From contig JANQOH010000227.1 of NCBI GenBank assembly GCA_028289725.1, positions 1-16,115 on the forward strand: a stretch of 16,115 nt of DNA. Reading direction: 5' to 3'. Source of the stretch: Alphaproteobacteria bacterium. GTDB lineage: Bacteria; Pseudomonadota; Alphaproteobacteria; UBA7887. The notes under the pieces are model-generated. The model did not search any database. It had not been told where the DNA came from and worked only from the letters and a program-made list of their open reading frames with translations. How positions within the stretch are numbered: the first letter of the stretch is position 1; the number at the start of each line of letters is the position of its first letter. Shown here in pieces: positions 6,317-13,796 of the stretch. Both the position numbers and the translations under genes were made by a program.

Positions 6317-7912
6317 ATGCATAGATTAGCAATTATTCGCAAAGCGCAATTGATCTTGTGCGCCGCTCTATTGGCTATTTTCGGTGCGTTGACCGCCCAA
6401 GCCGAGACGGTTCTGCGCATTGTGCCGCACGCGGATCTGAAGAATATCGATCCGATCTGGACCACCGCCTACATCACGCGCAATCACGGCTACATGGTCT
6501 ACGACACGTTGTTTGCGATGGACGAGAACCTCGAGGTGCAGCCGCAAATGGTCGACAGCTGGTCGGTCAGCGAGGATGGGCTGACCTGGCGCTTTACCTT
6601 GCGCGACGGGCTGCAGTGGCACGACGGGGCGGCGGTGACGGCGGCGGATTGCGTGGCCTCGATCAAGCGCTGGGGCGCGCGCGACGGCATGGGCCAGAAG
6701 CTCGCCGACGCGACCCAGGAATTGCGCGTGGTCGACGACACGACCTTCGAGCTCGTGCTATCCGCACCCTACGGCCTGGTTCTAGAGTCCCTCGGCAAGA
6801 TCAGCTCGAACGTACCGTTCATGATGCCGGAACGGCACGCTCAGACCGATCCGTTCGAGCAAGTGCCGGAGATTGTCGGCTCCGGTCCGTTCATATTCGT
6901 TAAGGACGAATGGGTACCGGGCTCGAAAGTCGTCTATGTCAAGAACCCGAACTACGCGCCGCGCGAGGAGGCGCCGAATTTCGCCGCCGGCGCGAAAATC
7001 GCCAAGGTCGACCGTGTGGAGTGGCATTACATTCCGGATGCCGCGACCGCGATGAACGCGCTGTTGGCAGGCGAGATCGACTATTTCGAGCTACCGCCGC
7101 ACGATTTGCTGCCGATCATGGAGGCGTCGCCCGGGGTGATCGTCGAAAACCTCGATCCGCTTGGCGTCCAGGGTTGGTTGCGGATGAACCATCTCCACCC
7201 GCCGTTCGATGACCCGCGCGTGCGGCAGGCGGTGCAATGGCTGATCGACCAGGAGCTATACATGCGCGCGGCGGTCGGCAATCCGGACTATTACCGGGTT
7301 TGCCCCGCCATGTTGTCATGCGGCACGCCCTACGAGTCCGACGTGGGCAGTGAAGCTCTGATCGGACGCAATGTCGAAAAGGCCAAGGCGCTGCTCGCCG
7401 AGGCCGGCTATGACGGCACGCCGATCGTCATGCTGCAGCCGACCGACATCGCGATCCTCAACAGCGCGTCGCTTGTCACGGCTCAGTTACTGCGCGAAGC
7501 CGGCATGGCGGTCGAGATGCAGGCGATGGATTGGAGCACGCTCACCTCGCGCCGGCCCATGATGGATCCGCCATCGGAAGGCGGCTGGAACATTTTCCAC
7601 ACCTGGTCGCTGGCGGTGGATGTCGCGAACCCAGTCGCCAATATCGCAATATCTGGCGGCTGCCGCGAGCGGGCTTGGTTCGGCTGGCCGTGCGATGAGG
7701 CGATCGAAAAACTACGCGATGATTTCGCCCGCGAACCCGATGCAGCCGCGCGAAAGGCGCTTGCGAAGCAAATTCAGGCGCGCGCTCACGAAATTGTGAC
7801 CCACGGCCTTTACGGCCAATGGTCGAACCCGGTCGCCTACCGAGAATCGATCACCGGATTGATTAAATCACCGGTTCAATTCTTCTGGAATATCGAGAAG
7901 GTGGCGCCCTAG
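6317..7912 (+). CDS. ABC transporter substrate-binding protein, family 5 (peptide/oligopeptide type)
   Basis: A 531-residue periplasmic binding protein of the SBP_bac_5 (DppA/OppA) family that captures peptides or related solutes for an ABC importer. A signal peptide is clear at residues 1-29 (hydrophobic core about 12-26, cleavage after AQA). Family features follow: the N-terminal NIDPIWTTAY segment, MVDSWSVSEDGLTWRFTLRDGLQWHDG, the NPNY motif, and a C-terminal region ending VQFFWNIEKV. The length is normal for the family. The start follows the D-aminoacylase stop by 14 bases with GAAGG upstream, so it belongs to the same operon. No permease or ATPase gene follows: the next 500 bases are non-coding, so its transporter must be encoded elsewhere. 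The neighbour suggests a cargo of D-amino-acid-containing or acylated peptides (inference). Confidence 0.93.
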   Translation: MHRLAIIRKAQLILCAALLAIFGALTAQAETVLRIVPHADLKNIDPIWTTAYITRNHGYMVYDTLFAMDENLEVQPQMVDSWSVSEDGLTWRFTLRDGLQWHDGAAVTAADCVASIKRWGARDGMGQKLADATQELRVVDDTTFELVLSAPYGLVLESLGKISSNVPFMMPERHAQTDPFEQVPEIVGSGPFIFVKDEWVPGSKVVYVKNPNYAPREEAPNFAAGAKIAKVDRVEWHYIPDAATAMNALLAGEIDYFELPPHDLLPIMEASPGVIVENLDPLGVQGWLRMNHLHPPFDDPRVRQAVQWLIDQELYMRAAVGNPDYYRVCPAMLSCGTPYESDVGSEALIGRNVEKAKALLAEAGYDGTPIVMLQPTDIAILNSASLVTAQLLREAGMAVEMQAMDWSTLTSRRPMMDPPSEGGWNIFHTWSLAVDVANPVANIAISGGCRERAWFGWPCDEAIEKLRDDFAREPDAAARKALAKQIQARAHEIVTHGLYGQWSNPVAYRESITGLIKSPVQFFWNIEKVAP

Positions 7913-7931
7913 CCCCCCGGGCCATCAAGTC

Positions 7932-7958
7932 GCCGCACCAGCGCCCTAACAGTGCGGC
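7932..7958 (+). terminator. Possible terminator hairpin after the binding-protein operon
   Basis: GCCGCAC (7932-7938) and GTGCGGC (7952-7958) form a perfect 7-bp stem 20 bases after the stop of the binding-protein gene. The loop is 13 bases and no strong T-run follows (AATTCT only), so intrinsic termination is uncertain. Confidence 0.35.
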
Positions 7959-8391
7959 CAATTCTCCGCGCGATGCGCGCTGCCAGTAATAAGAGTGCCG
8001 ATCCACCACAGAGCGTTGGCGGCTGTGCCAACCCTTTGAAGTTCTTGGCGTAGCGGCTTGACCTGCCCGGCGAATGAAATAGCTCAATTTTATGCATCGC
8101 CGCCGCGGAATACGGACGTTTGAGGCGGTTCGCGGTGCGTTGCCGTTGCGTCGGAACATGCCAATGGGCAGCGGTCATGAAGTCGGCAAGCCTATGGGGG
8201 AGAGCTACTTACGCCGAGAAAATTGGCGTGGGTTCTGGGGTGTAAGCGCAGGTTCGAATTAATCCAAAAAATAATGGTCTTGGATCCGCCCCGAAATTGG
8301 AAACTGGCGGCGGTTCTCGATTCACATCCCAATCCAAAAGCGCCCGCCGATCTTGAGGCAAAACTCCATGGTGCTCCCTAAAGGCGAGCGC

Positions 8392-8411
8392 CAATTGTGG
8401 GCAATTGTGGG
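8392..8411. promoter_or_regulatory. Perfect 10-bp tandem repeat upstream of the di-haem enzyme gene
   Basis: CAATTGTGGG occurs twice in direct succession (8392-8401 and 8402-8411), ending 10 bases before the chosen ATG at 8422. Each unit contains the palindrome CAATTG, so two palindromes lie exactly one helical turn apart. The second GGGG also provides the ribosome-binding site. It may be an operator, or a chance duplication. Confidence 0.4.
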
Positions 8412-8421
8412 GACGAAATTG

Positions 8422-9672
8422 ATGCGAAGAAAAACGATGAATCATTTGGGCCAGCCGAGTCGATGTAAGCCGATGGTCGGGGGGCTCGCCCTCGCCGCGC
8501 TTACTTTGGGCGCCGCTTGCACGAATGATCTGTTTGCCGATGAGGCGGCGGACGATGCTGGGCCGATGCTCGACGAACCGATGGTGGTCGCGGATGCATC
8601 AGCCGAGATGTCGGAGCGTGATCGGTGGAAACAAGAATATGTCCGGCCGAGCGAAATCCCGTTCCCCGAAGAAAATCCGTACACGGCGGAGAAAGCGGAC
8701 CTCGGCCATCGTTTGTTTTTCGATCCGCGCCTTTCGGGGCGCGACTACATTTCGTGCGCGACCTGCCACAATCCGAGTTTCTCCTGGGGCGACGGCCTGC
8801 CGACGGGTTTCGGCGACCGCATGACCCAGCTCGGGCGGCGCACGCCCACCGTGCTCAACCTCGCCTGGGGCGAGCTGATGATGTGGGACGGCCGTTTCGA
8901 GAGCCTGGAGGAACAAGCGCTCGGTCCGGTTGGGGCCGAAGTCGAGATGAACCAAGAACTCAGCGAGGTCGTCGCCGAAATCGAGGCGATCCCAGAATAC
9001 CGGACGCTGTTCAACATCGCGTTTCCGGAAGACGGCGTCACGATCGACAACATCGCCAATGCGATCGCTACCTACGAGCGGACGATCGTCAGCGGCGTCG
9101 CGCCATTCGATCGTTGGGTCGCCGGCGACGAAGACGCGATTTCCGAATCCGCCAAGCGCGGTTTCGACCTCTTTAACGGCAAGGCCAATTGCGTCGCGTG
9201 CCATTCCGGTTGGAATTTCACCGACGATAGTTTTCATGACATCGGTTTGGATGACGACGATATCGGTCGTGGTGCGATCCTTCCGAATATTGTTGCGATG
9301 CAGCACGCGTTCAAAACGCCAACCTTGCGCAATGCCAGCCAGCGCGGCCCCTATATGCATGATGGATCGGTCGAAAATCTGACCGCCGTTGTTGAGCATT
9401 ACAATGACGGTTTTGTGACCCGTCCGAGCCTTTCCAACGAGATTCGGGCGCTTAACCTCACCGGCGGCGAAATCGCCGACATTGTCGAATTTATGCTCAC
9501 ATTGGATGGCGATGATCCGGTGGTCGCGGCGCCGCGCTTGCCCGCGAACGATCAATCGCCTGGCGCCGAATTCGCGCGCGTCAGCCCGGCCGCGGGACCC
9601 GGCACGGTGACGGCCAATGGCGCGTCCGAGGCGTGTGCACCATCCACCTTGCATTGGCGGATGTGTCGGTAA
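8422..9672 (+). CDS. Di-haem cytochrome c peroxidase/MauG-family protein, exported
   Basis: A 416-residue exported di-haem enzyme of the cytochrome c peroxidase/MauG family. The two haem sites are C112-x2-C115-H116 (CATCH) and C257-x2-C260-H261 (CVACH). The family motifs MWDGR (W155), KTPTLRN and YMHDGS (M312-S316) are present. The residue in the axial-ligand region of the C-terminal haem appears to be Y327 (in VVEHYNDG), as in MauG, rather than the methionine of classical peroxidases; this alignment was done by eye. The N-terminus has a signal-like hydrophobic stretch ending LGAAC, so either signal peptidase I or lipoprotein processing is possible. The start at 8422 has GGGGAC upstream; 8437 is the alternative. 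An Asp/Glu-rich linker (about 40-75) and an unusual C-terminal tail with two cysteines are odd. The cupredoxin that follows is a likely electron partner. Confidence 0.9.
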   Translation: MRRKTMNHLGQPSRCKPMVGGLALAALTLGAACTNDLFADEAADDAGPMLDEPMVVADASAEMSERDRWKQEYVRPSEIPFPEENPYTAEKADLGHRLFFDPRLSGRDYISCATCHNPSFSWGDGLPTGFGDRMTQLGRRTPTVLNLAWGELMMWDGRFESLEEQALGPVGAEVEMNQELSEVVAEIEAIPEYRTLFNIAFPEDGVTIDNIANAIATYERTIVSGVAPFDRWVAGDEDAISESAKRGFDLFNGKANCVACHSGWNFTDDSFHDIGLDDDDIGRGAILPNIVAMQHAFKTPTLRNASQRGPYMHDGSVENLTAVVEHYNDGFVTRPSLSNEIRALNLTGGEIADIVEFMLTLDGDDPVVAAPRLPANDQSPGAEFARVSPAAGPGTVTANGASEACAPSTLHWRMCR

Positions 9673-9700
9673 TTTCAACTCACCAGACTTGGCAGACCTA

Positions 9701-9737
9701 GGGCCGCGACCTTCGCTCCAGCGTGGGGTCGCGGCCC
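9701..9737. terminator. Strong GC hairpin between the di-haem enzyme and cupredoxin genes
   Basis: GGGCCGCGACC (9701-9711) and GGTCGCGGCCC (9727-9737) pair perfectly over 11 bases around a 15-base loop, 28 bases after the di-haem stop and 24 before the cupredoxin ATG. No T-run follows. It may terminate or attenuate transcription so the cupredoxin has its own promoter or level, or stabilise a processed mRNA end. Confidence 0.5.
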
Positions 9738-9761
9738 ATTCAACAATGATTGAGGTTTAAC

Positions 9762-10076
9762 ATGTTTCGATTCCTTTCCTTGGCCGCGTTCGGCTTGTTC
9801 GTATCGACGTCCGCGATGGCGGCGGAAATCGTCATTACGCAAAGCGACAGCAAGTTTTCGGAAAAGAAGGTCACTCTCAAGGCGGGCGACAGCATCAAAT
9901 TCGTGAATGAGGATGAGGTGGCCCACAATGTTCACTCGACCACCGACGGTCACGAATTCGACACCGGCTCGATGCAGCCGGGAAGTGATTTCGCGCAGAC
10001 TTTCGCCGCCGCCGGTAAGGTGAAAATTCGCTGCGCGATACATCCGAAGATGAAAATGACCGTGATGGTGGAGTAG
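9762..10076 (+). CDS. Small periplasmic cupredoxin, amicyanin/pseudoazurin-like
   Basis: A 104-residue blue-copper electron carrier. A signal peptide at 1-20 (cleavage after AMA) is followed by one cupredoxin domain. The copper ligands are H55 (in VAHNVHS) and C91-x2-H94 (in CAIHPKM), with M97 giving the amicyanin spacing Cys-x2-His-x2-Met; M99 is the alternative axial ligand. The mature size of about 84 residues is small, close to the shortest single-domain cupredoxins. The ATG at 9762 is preceded by TGAGG; an upstream in-frame TTG at 9750 only adds four residues. Its position right after a MauG/CCP-type di-haem gene suggests it shuttles electrons to or from that enzyme, but the hairpin between them may uncouple expression. 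Confidence 0.92.
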   Translation: MFRFLSLAAFGLFVSTSAMAAEIVITQSDSKFSEKKVTLKAGDSIKFVNEDEVAHNVHSTTDGHEFDTGSMQPGSDFAQTFAAAGKVKIRCAIHPKMKMTVMVE

Positions 10077-10185
10077 AGACTCTCGCGGATTCCGTAGAGA
10101 GCATTGCCATGCTACCGACGGCGGCGCAAGTGCCTACCGTGACGCGACCCTTTGTGTCATTGGCGACAACCGGGCTGGTTCGATC

Positions 10186-12135
10186 ATGAAAGCATCCATA
10201 CCATTTCGTGCCAAATTTCGTAGTGGCGTTTTTGCGCTTCTAAGTCGGAAGATCCACTCGATCCGTGTGAAATTGATCGCCGGATTTGCCGTAGTGATTA
10301 TGTTTGCGCTCTTCGAGGGCATGATTGCTGTTGCGTCGATCGAATCTACCGGGCGTCTCGCGGTCGAAATGTATGACAAGCCATTGATGGCAATCAATTT
10401 CGCTCGTGCCGCCAAGAGTAACTTCTTGGTATTAGATCGTACACTAACAAAAATTGAGAATGATCCGGCCGCGAATCTGACCGAAGATACCGTCGAAGAG
10501 CTGGAAGAGCTCTACGAGTCCTACACCGATGACCTTGATATCGTGGTTGAGCGCAACACGACGGAGCGTGTTGCCACGAAAATCGCAGAGATTACCGCCG
10601 CGTCCGAGGAGTGGTGGGATGTCGCGATGGGGCAGATCGAGACGCTCATCGCTTCAAACGGGTCGGCAGTTGCGCAAGGCGCTTTGAACGACGCGCACGA
10701 CAAACGGGTCCAGCTCGTTGATGCAATTGATCGAAATCTCGATTTAATCGTCGAGTATGCGAGTGAGGACGGTTACGGATTCCGCGCTTTGTCCCAGTCG
10801 AACATTGAAGAGGCGCGCTGGTTCATGATCGGGGCGGCGGGGCTCGTGACGATCCTCGGTTTAGCCACGGCGTTGATTTTCGGTTTCCTGATTAGCCGGC
10901 CAATTGGTCGGATCACCGGTTGCATGACCGTCCTTGCCGACGGCGATACGAGTGTGGAAATTCCGTACACGGGTCGCCGTGACGAAGTTGGCGCGCTTGG
11001 CCGGTCACTCGAAGTATTTCGCGATAATGCGATCGAGCGCCGCAAGCTTCGCGAGCAACAAGAGGCTGAGCGCGCAACGATGGCCGCCAGGGAGCGCGAG
11101 CAGCTTCGTCGCGAGGAGCAACTTCGTCGCGAAGAAGAGGATCGACAACGTCAAGAAGAAAGAGCAGCGATCGAGCGGCAGCGTGACGAGGATGAAAAAG
11201 AGCGCAGCCGGCAACAGGAAGCCGAGGCAAGCCGTCGAAAAGAGGAACGCCGCGAACAACAGCGCCAACAGCAAGCCGAGGAACAGCGGCGTCGGGATAT
11301 GTTGGAACTGGCCAACCGCTTTGAACAGAGCGTGATGGGCATCGTCGAAAGCGTTCGGTCCGCTTCGTCGCAAATGCAGACCAATGCCACGACCATGAGC
11401 GCGATCGCGGAAGGCACGCAGGAAAGCGTAACCGAAGTGACCGACGCAACCGACCAAGCGTCTCGCAATGTAGAAATGGTTGCCGCCGCTTCTGAACAAC
11501 TAACCGCGTCAATTGGCGAGATCACACGACAAGTCGAGCAATCGGCAACCGTCGCACAGAACGCGTCCGAAAAGGCGGAGCGGACAAGCGCATCGGTCAC
11601 TGAACTTGTCGCCGCCGCGAATGAAATCGGCCAGGTGGTCGAGTTGATCGAGGATATTGCGCGGCAGACGAATTTGCTGGCGCTCAACGCCACGATCGAA
11701 GCGGCGCGTGCCGGGCAAGAAGGTAAGGGCTTTGCCGTGGTGGCGGGTGAAGTGAAGGCGCTTGCGGATCAAACGGCAAAGGCGACCGACGAAATTCGCG
11801 CGCACATCACGAATATTCAGACAGAAACCCATGCGGCATCGACGGCGATCAACGACATCGCCGTCACGAACCATGAAATCACGGAGATTTCCCGGTCGAT
11901 CACAAGTTCCGTCGAACAGCAGAGCGAGGCGACGAGTGAAATTAGTCGCAGCGTGCAGGAGGCGGCGAAGCGATCCAGCGAGGTGACCGAGAACACCGTG
12001 ACGCTCAAATCGGCCGCGGACGAAACCGGCCGCGCGGCGCGCGAGTTCTTGACGGCGGCGCAAGGGTTGTCCAACGAGTCTGAAACATTGCGCGCCGAGC
12101 TCGACAAGTTCCTGAACGAGGTGAGAGCGGCGTAA
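10186..12135 (+). CDS. Methyl-accepting chemotaxis protein with long charged coiled-coil insert
   Basis: A 649-residue transmembrane chemoreceptor. TM1 lies at about 29-50, a mostly helical periplasmic sensor domain (four-helix-bundle type in appearance) at 51-210, TM2 at about 213-236, HAMP at about 237-285, and the signalling domain from about 372, with the hallmark hairpin tip at 486-523 (EDIARQTNLLALNATIEAAR then GKGFAVVAGEV). Between HAMP and the signalling domain sits an unusually long run of about 85 residues (286-371) almost wholly of E, R, Q, K and A, predicted as a straight charged helix. No C-terminal CheR/CheB-docking pentapeptide is seen; the protein ends in KFLNEVRAA as in many alphaproteobacterial receptors. 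There is no strong ribosome-binding site at the ATG at 10186, but TM1 begins only 29 codons on, so a later start is unlikely. It is flanked by cupredoxin genes. Confidence 0.93.
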   Translation: MKASIPFRAKFRSGVFALLSRKIHSIRVKLIAGFAVVIMFALFEGMIAVASIESTGRLAVEMYDKPLMAINFARAAKSNFLVLDRTLTKIENDPAANLTEDTVEELEELYESYTDDLDIVVERNTTERVATKIAEITAASEEWWDVAMGQIETLIASNGSAVAQGALNDAHDKRVQLVDAIDRNLDLIVEYASEDGYGFRALSQSNIEEARWFMIGAAGLVTILGLATALIFGFLISRPIGRITGCMTVLADGDTSVEIPYTGRRDEVGALGRSLEVFRDNAIERRKLREQQEAERATMAAREREQLRREEQLRREEEDRQRQEERAAIERQRDEDEKERSRQQEAEASRRKEERREQQRQQQAEEQRRRDMLELANRFEQSVMGIVESVRSASSQMQTNATTMSAIAEGTQESVTEVTDATDQASRNVEMVAAASEQLTASIGEITRQVEQSATVAQNASEKAERTSASVTELVAAANEIGQVVELIEDIARQTNLLALNATIEAARAGQEGKGFAVVAGEVKALADQTAKATDEIRAHITNIQTETHAASTAINDIAVTNHEITEISRSITSSVEQQSEATSEISRSVQEAAKRSSEVTENTVTLKSAADETGRAAREFLTAAQGLSNESETLRAELDKFLNEVRAA

Positions 12136-12244
12136 CGCACACCCTTTAGGCCATATGCGGGCGATATTCTAGTCGATTAGGTCGGGTGCTTCCGGTTGCG
12201 GACGGCCGGTTAATTGACGGCGTGGGGCGACATGGAGTGGGGCC

Positions 12245-12751
12245 ATGATCATTCGAATTTCGTTGCTATGTGCTTGCGCGTTGCTGTCCGCAACGGCGTG
12301 TTCCTTTTTTGAAGATCGTGGGACCGAGCATGTCGTTGAAATTGTCTCGGACCTTGACGCCATGCATATGTATTTTGAACCGCGCACATTGGTCATCGCA
12401 CCGGGCGACACGGTCACGTGGGTCAACAAAGCGGACATCGATCACAATGTGATCACCTACCCGGACGGCATTCCAAAAGGCGCCGAGCGGATCGAGAGCC
12501 CATACCTGTCCACGCGCGGCGCTCGCTGGTCGTACACCTTCGAAGTCGCCGGGACATACGAGTATCACTGCCTGCCCCATCTCGTCATGGGCATGCGTGG
12601 ATCCGTCATCGTCGGGCAAGCCTCCACCGAAGCCGATTTCCACGAGCCGAGCTTTGAGGAAATTGCTCACTATCGGAATTTGTTGCTCGAATATTTCGAT
12701 GGCGAGGACGCGGAATATCATCCGCGCTCCGAGCGGGCCGATCTCCAATAG
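12245..12751 (+). CDS. Plastocyanin/azurin-like cupredoxin, probable lipoprotein
   Basis: A 168-residue blue-copper protein. The N-terminus (1-18) is a signal sequence ending LSATAC, so C19 could be lipidated and anchor it to a membrane, though the lipobox is not ideal. Copper ligands are H67 (in DHNVITYP), C109-x2-H112 (in YHCLPHLVMGM) and M117 (five after the histidine, plastocyanin/pseudoazurin spacing; M115 is the alternative). The GSVIV strand that follows is typical. A 45-residue acidic extension after the cupredoxin fold (about 124-168) is unusual. GGAG precedes the ATG by seven bases. It lies about 110 bases after the chemoreceptor and is distinct in length and ligand spacing from the small cupredoxin upstream, so this is not a simple recent duplication. 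A role in periplasmic electron transfer or copper handling is inferred. Confidence 0.9.
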   Translation: MIIRISLLCACALLSATACSFFEDRGTEHVVEIVSDLDAMHMYFEPRTLVIAPGDTVTWVNKADIDHNVITYPDGIPKGAERIESPYLSTRGARWSYTFEVAGTYEYHCLPHLVMGMRGSVIVGQASTEADFHEPSFEEIAHYRNLLLEYFDGEDAEYHPRSERADLQ

Positions 12752-12896
12752 TCCCAATTCAAGCGCGGTATCGGCAGTCGACCGCCTTTAACCCAGGATA
12801 AAGCGAGCCTGCGGGCCGCCGCGTACCGTGCACCCGTGATGCGCTGCGGACGATGCCGGTTCGCGCGTGTGTCCCCGTCTTCGAAAGGGTGCGACG

Positions 12897-13715
12897 ATGA
12901 TCAAAGAAATCTTGGTTCACGCGGATGACGATGGCCGCCAGGACACGCGGTTTGCCTTGGCCGCTGAGCTGGCGAAGACGCACGACGCGCACCTGATCGG
13001 GCTGTTCGCGCTGGAATATTCGGAGCTGCCTGGTTACGTGTCCGCGCAGATTAGCGCGGAGCTGCTGGACCGCGCGCGAGAGACCTATGTGCGACGGGCG
13101 GAAACGATGCGGGAAGCGTTTGAGATGGCCGCCGACCGGGCGGGCATACGCGCCGAGTGGCGCCAGGAAACCGGCGCGGCGAGCGACTTGCTCGCCCAAC
13201 ACGGACTCTATGTGGATGTCATCATGGTCTCGCAACCCGAGAATGGGTCGGGGGGCGCACGGCCGCAAAGTTTTCCCGGAGAATTGGCATTGGCCAGCGG
13301 CCGGCCGGTCATCGGGCTGCCTTATGCGGGCGACCATTTGGGCTTCGGCAAGCGCGTTCTCATTGCTTGGAACGGCAGCCGCGAGGCGTCGCGTGCCCTA
13401 CACGACGCGATGCCGATCCTTTCCCGTGCTGAGAGCGTGGTGGTGTTGGCGGTTGACCCACCTGACGAGACGCATATTCCCGGCGCCGATATCGCGGCGC
13501 ATCTCGCGCACCACGGCGTAAAAGTTGAGGCGCGCCACAGCATCGCGCCTGATATCGCGGTCGGCGATGAATTGTTGAATATGGCCAGCGATCTTGGGAG
13601 CGATTTGATCGTGATGGGCGCGTATGGCCGTTCGCGGTTGCGCGAAGCCGTGTTTGGCGGCGCGACCCATCACATACTGGAGCACATGACGGTTCCGGTC
13701 TTGATGTCGCACTGA
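12897..13715 (+). CDS. Universal stress protein, tandem UspA domains
   Basis: A 272-residue cytoplasmic protein with two UspA-like halves. The first (about 1-145) starts IKEILVHADDD; the second (about 150-272) starts KRVLIAWNGSREASRALHDAMPIL and ends with the nucleotide-loop motif GAYGRSRLREAVFGGATHHIL, where the usual G-x2-G-x9-G-S/T has glycine at the last position. The first half lacks that loop, as in many tandem proteins. It may bind ATP and act under stress; no catalytic role can be stated. The ATG at 12897 is chosen for AAAGGG seven bases upstream, rather than an in-frame GTG at 12867. It lies between a cupredoxin gene and an FtsH-like protease gene, a stress-related setting. Confidence 0.92.
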   Translation: MIKEILVHADDDGRQDTRFALAAELAKTHDAHLIGLFALEYSELPGYVSAQISAELLDRARETYVRRAETMREAFEMAADRAGIRAEWRQETGAASDLLAQHGLYVDVIMVSQPENGSGGARPQSFPGELALASGRPVIGLPYAGDHLGFGKRVLIAWNGSREASRALHDAMPILSRAESVVVLAVDPPDETHIPGADIAAHLAHHGVKVEARHSIAPDIAVGDELLNMASDLGSDLIVMGAYGRSRLREAVFGGATHHILEHMTVPVLMSH

Positions 13716-13717
13716 CC

Positions 13718-13766
13718 CCGGCGGTCGAATGCGCTATGATGTAGCGCGATCTACGCTGACCGTCGG
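13718..13766 (+). terminator. Hairpin after the universal stress protein gene
   Basis: The outer arms CCGGCGGTC (13718-13726) and GACCGTCGG (13758-13766) pair over 9 bases with one G-T wobble. Inside, GCGCTA (13731-13736) and TAGCGC (13742-13747) form a second stem. A T-rich ATTGTTTGT follows. It starts three bases after the stop and is a plausible terminator, or a leader structure of the protease gene. Confidence 0.45.
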
Positions 13767-13775
13767 ATTGTTTGT

Positions 13776-13781
13776 GGGAGG
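13776..13781 (+). promoter_or_regulatory. Strong Shine-Dalgarno GGGAGG at unusual distance from the ftsH-like ATG
   Basis: GGGAGG ends 15 bases before the first ATG (13797), much longer than usual. An in-frame ATA at 13788 lies six bases after it. Either the long spacing works through RNA folding, or translation begins at a non-standard codon; the first is the default assumption. Confidence 0.45.
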
Positions 13782-13796
13782 CGCCCCATAGAACGC

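Larger units (their letters stand above)
7913..8421. other. Intergenic region of about 500 bp without a convincing gene
   Basis: Apart from the hairpin near 7945 and the tandem repeat at 8392-8411, I see no recognisable gene or RNA. Two overlapping minus-strand open frames (about 7909-8178 and 7863-8159, 89 and 98 residues) occur, but neither resembles a family I know, neither is preceded by an evident ribosome-binding site, and they overlap each other. AT-rich patches around 8255-8275 and 8400-8425 are the best places for a promoter of the di-haem enzyme. The GGTTCGAAT at about 8250 recalls a tRNA T-loop, but no arms pair around it. Confidence 0.6.

Noticed and set aside
7863..8178. Two overlapping minus-strand open frames of 89 and 98 residues
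   Set aside because: There is no recognisable domain, no clear ribosome-binding site, and they share the same DNA in different frames. A small hypothetical gene cannot be fully excluded; a homology search would decide.
8215..8267. tRNA-like T-loop sequence GGTTCGAAT
   Set aside because: The flanking bases do not form a T-stem, and no acceptor, D or anticodon arm pairs upstream.
8599..9678. Minus-strand 359-residue open frame
   Set aside because: It is antisense to the di-haem enzyme, whose two CxxCH motifs and family motifs fix the real frame.
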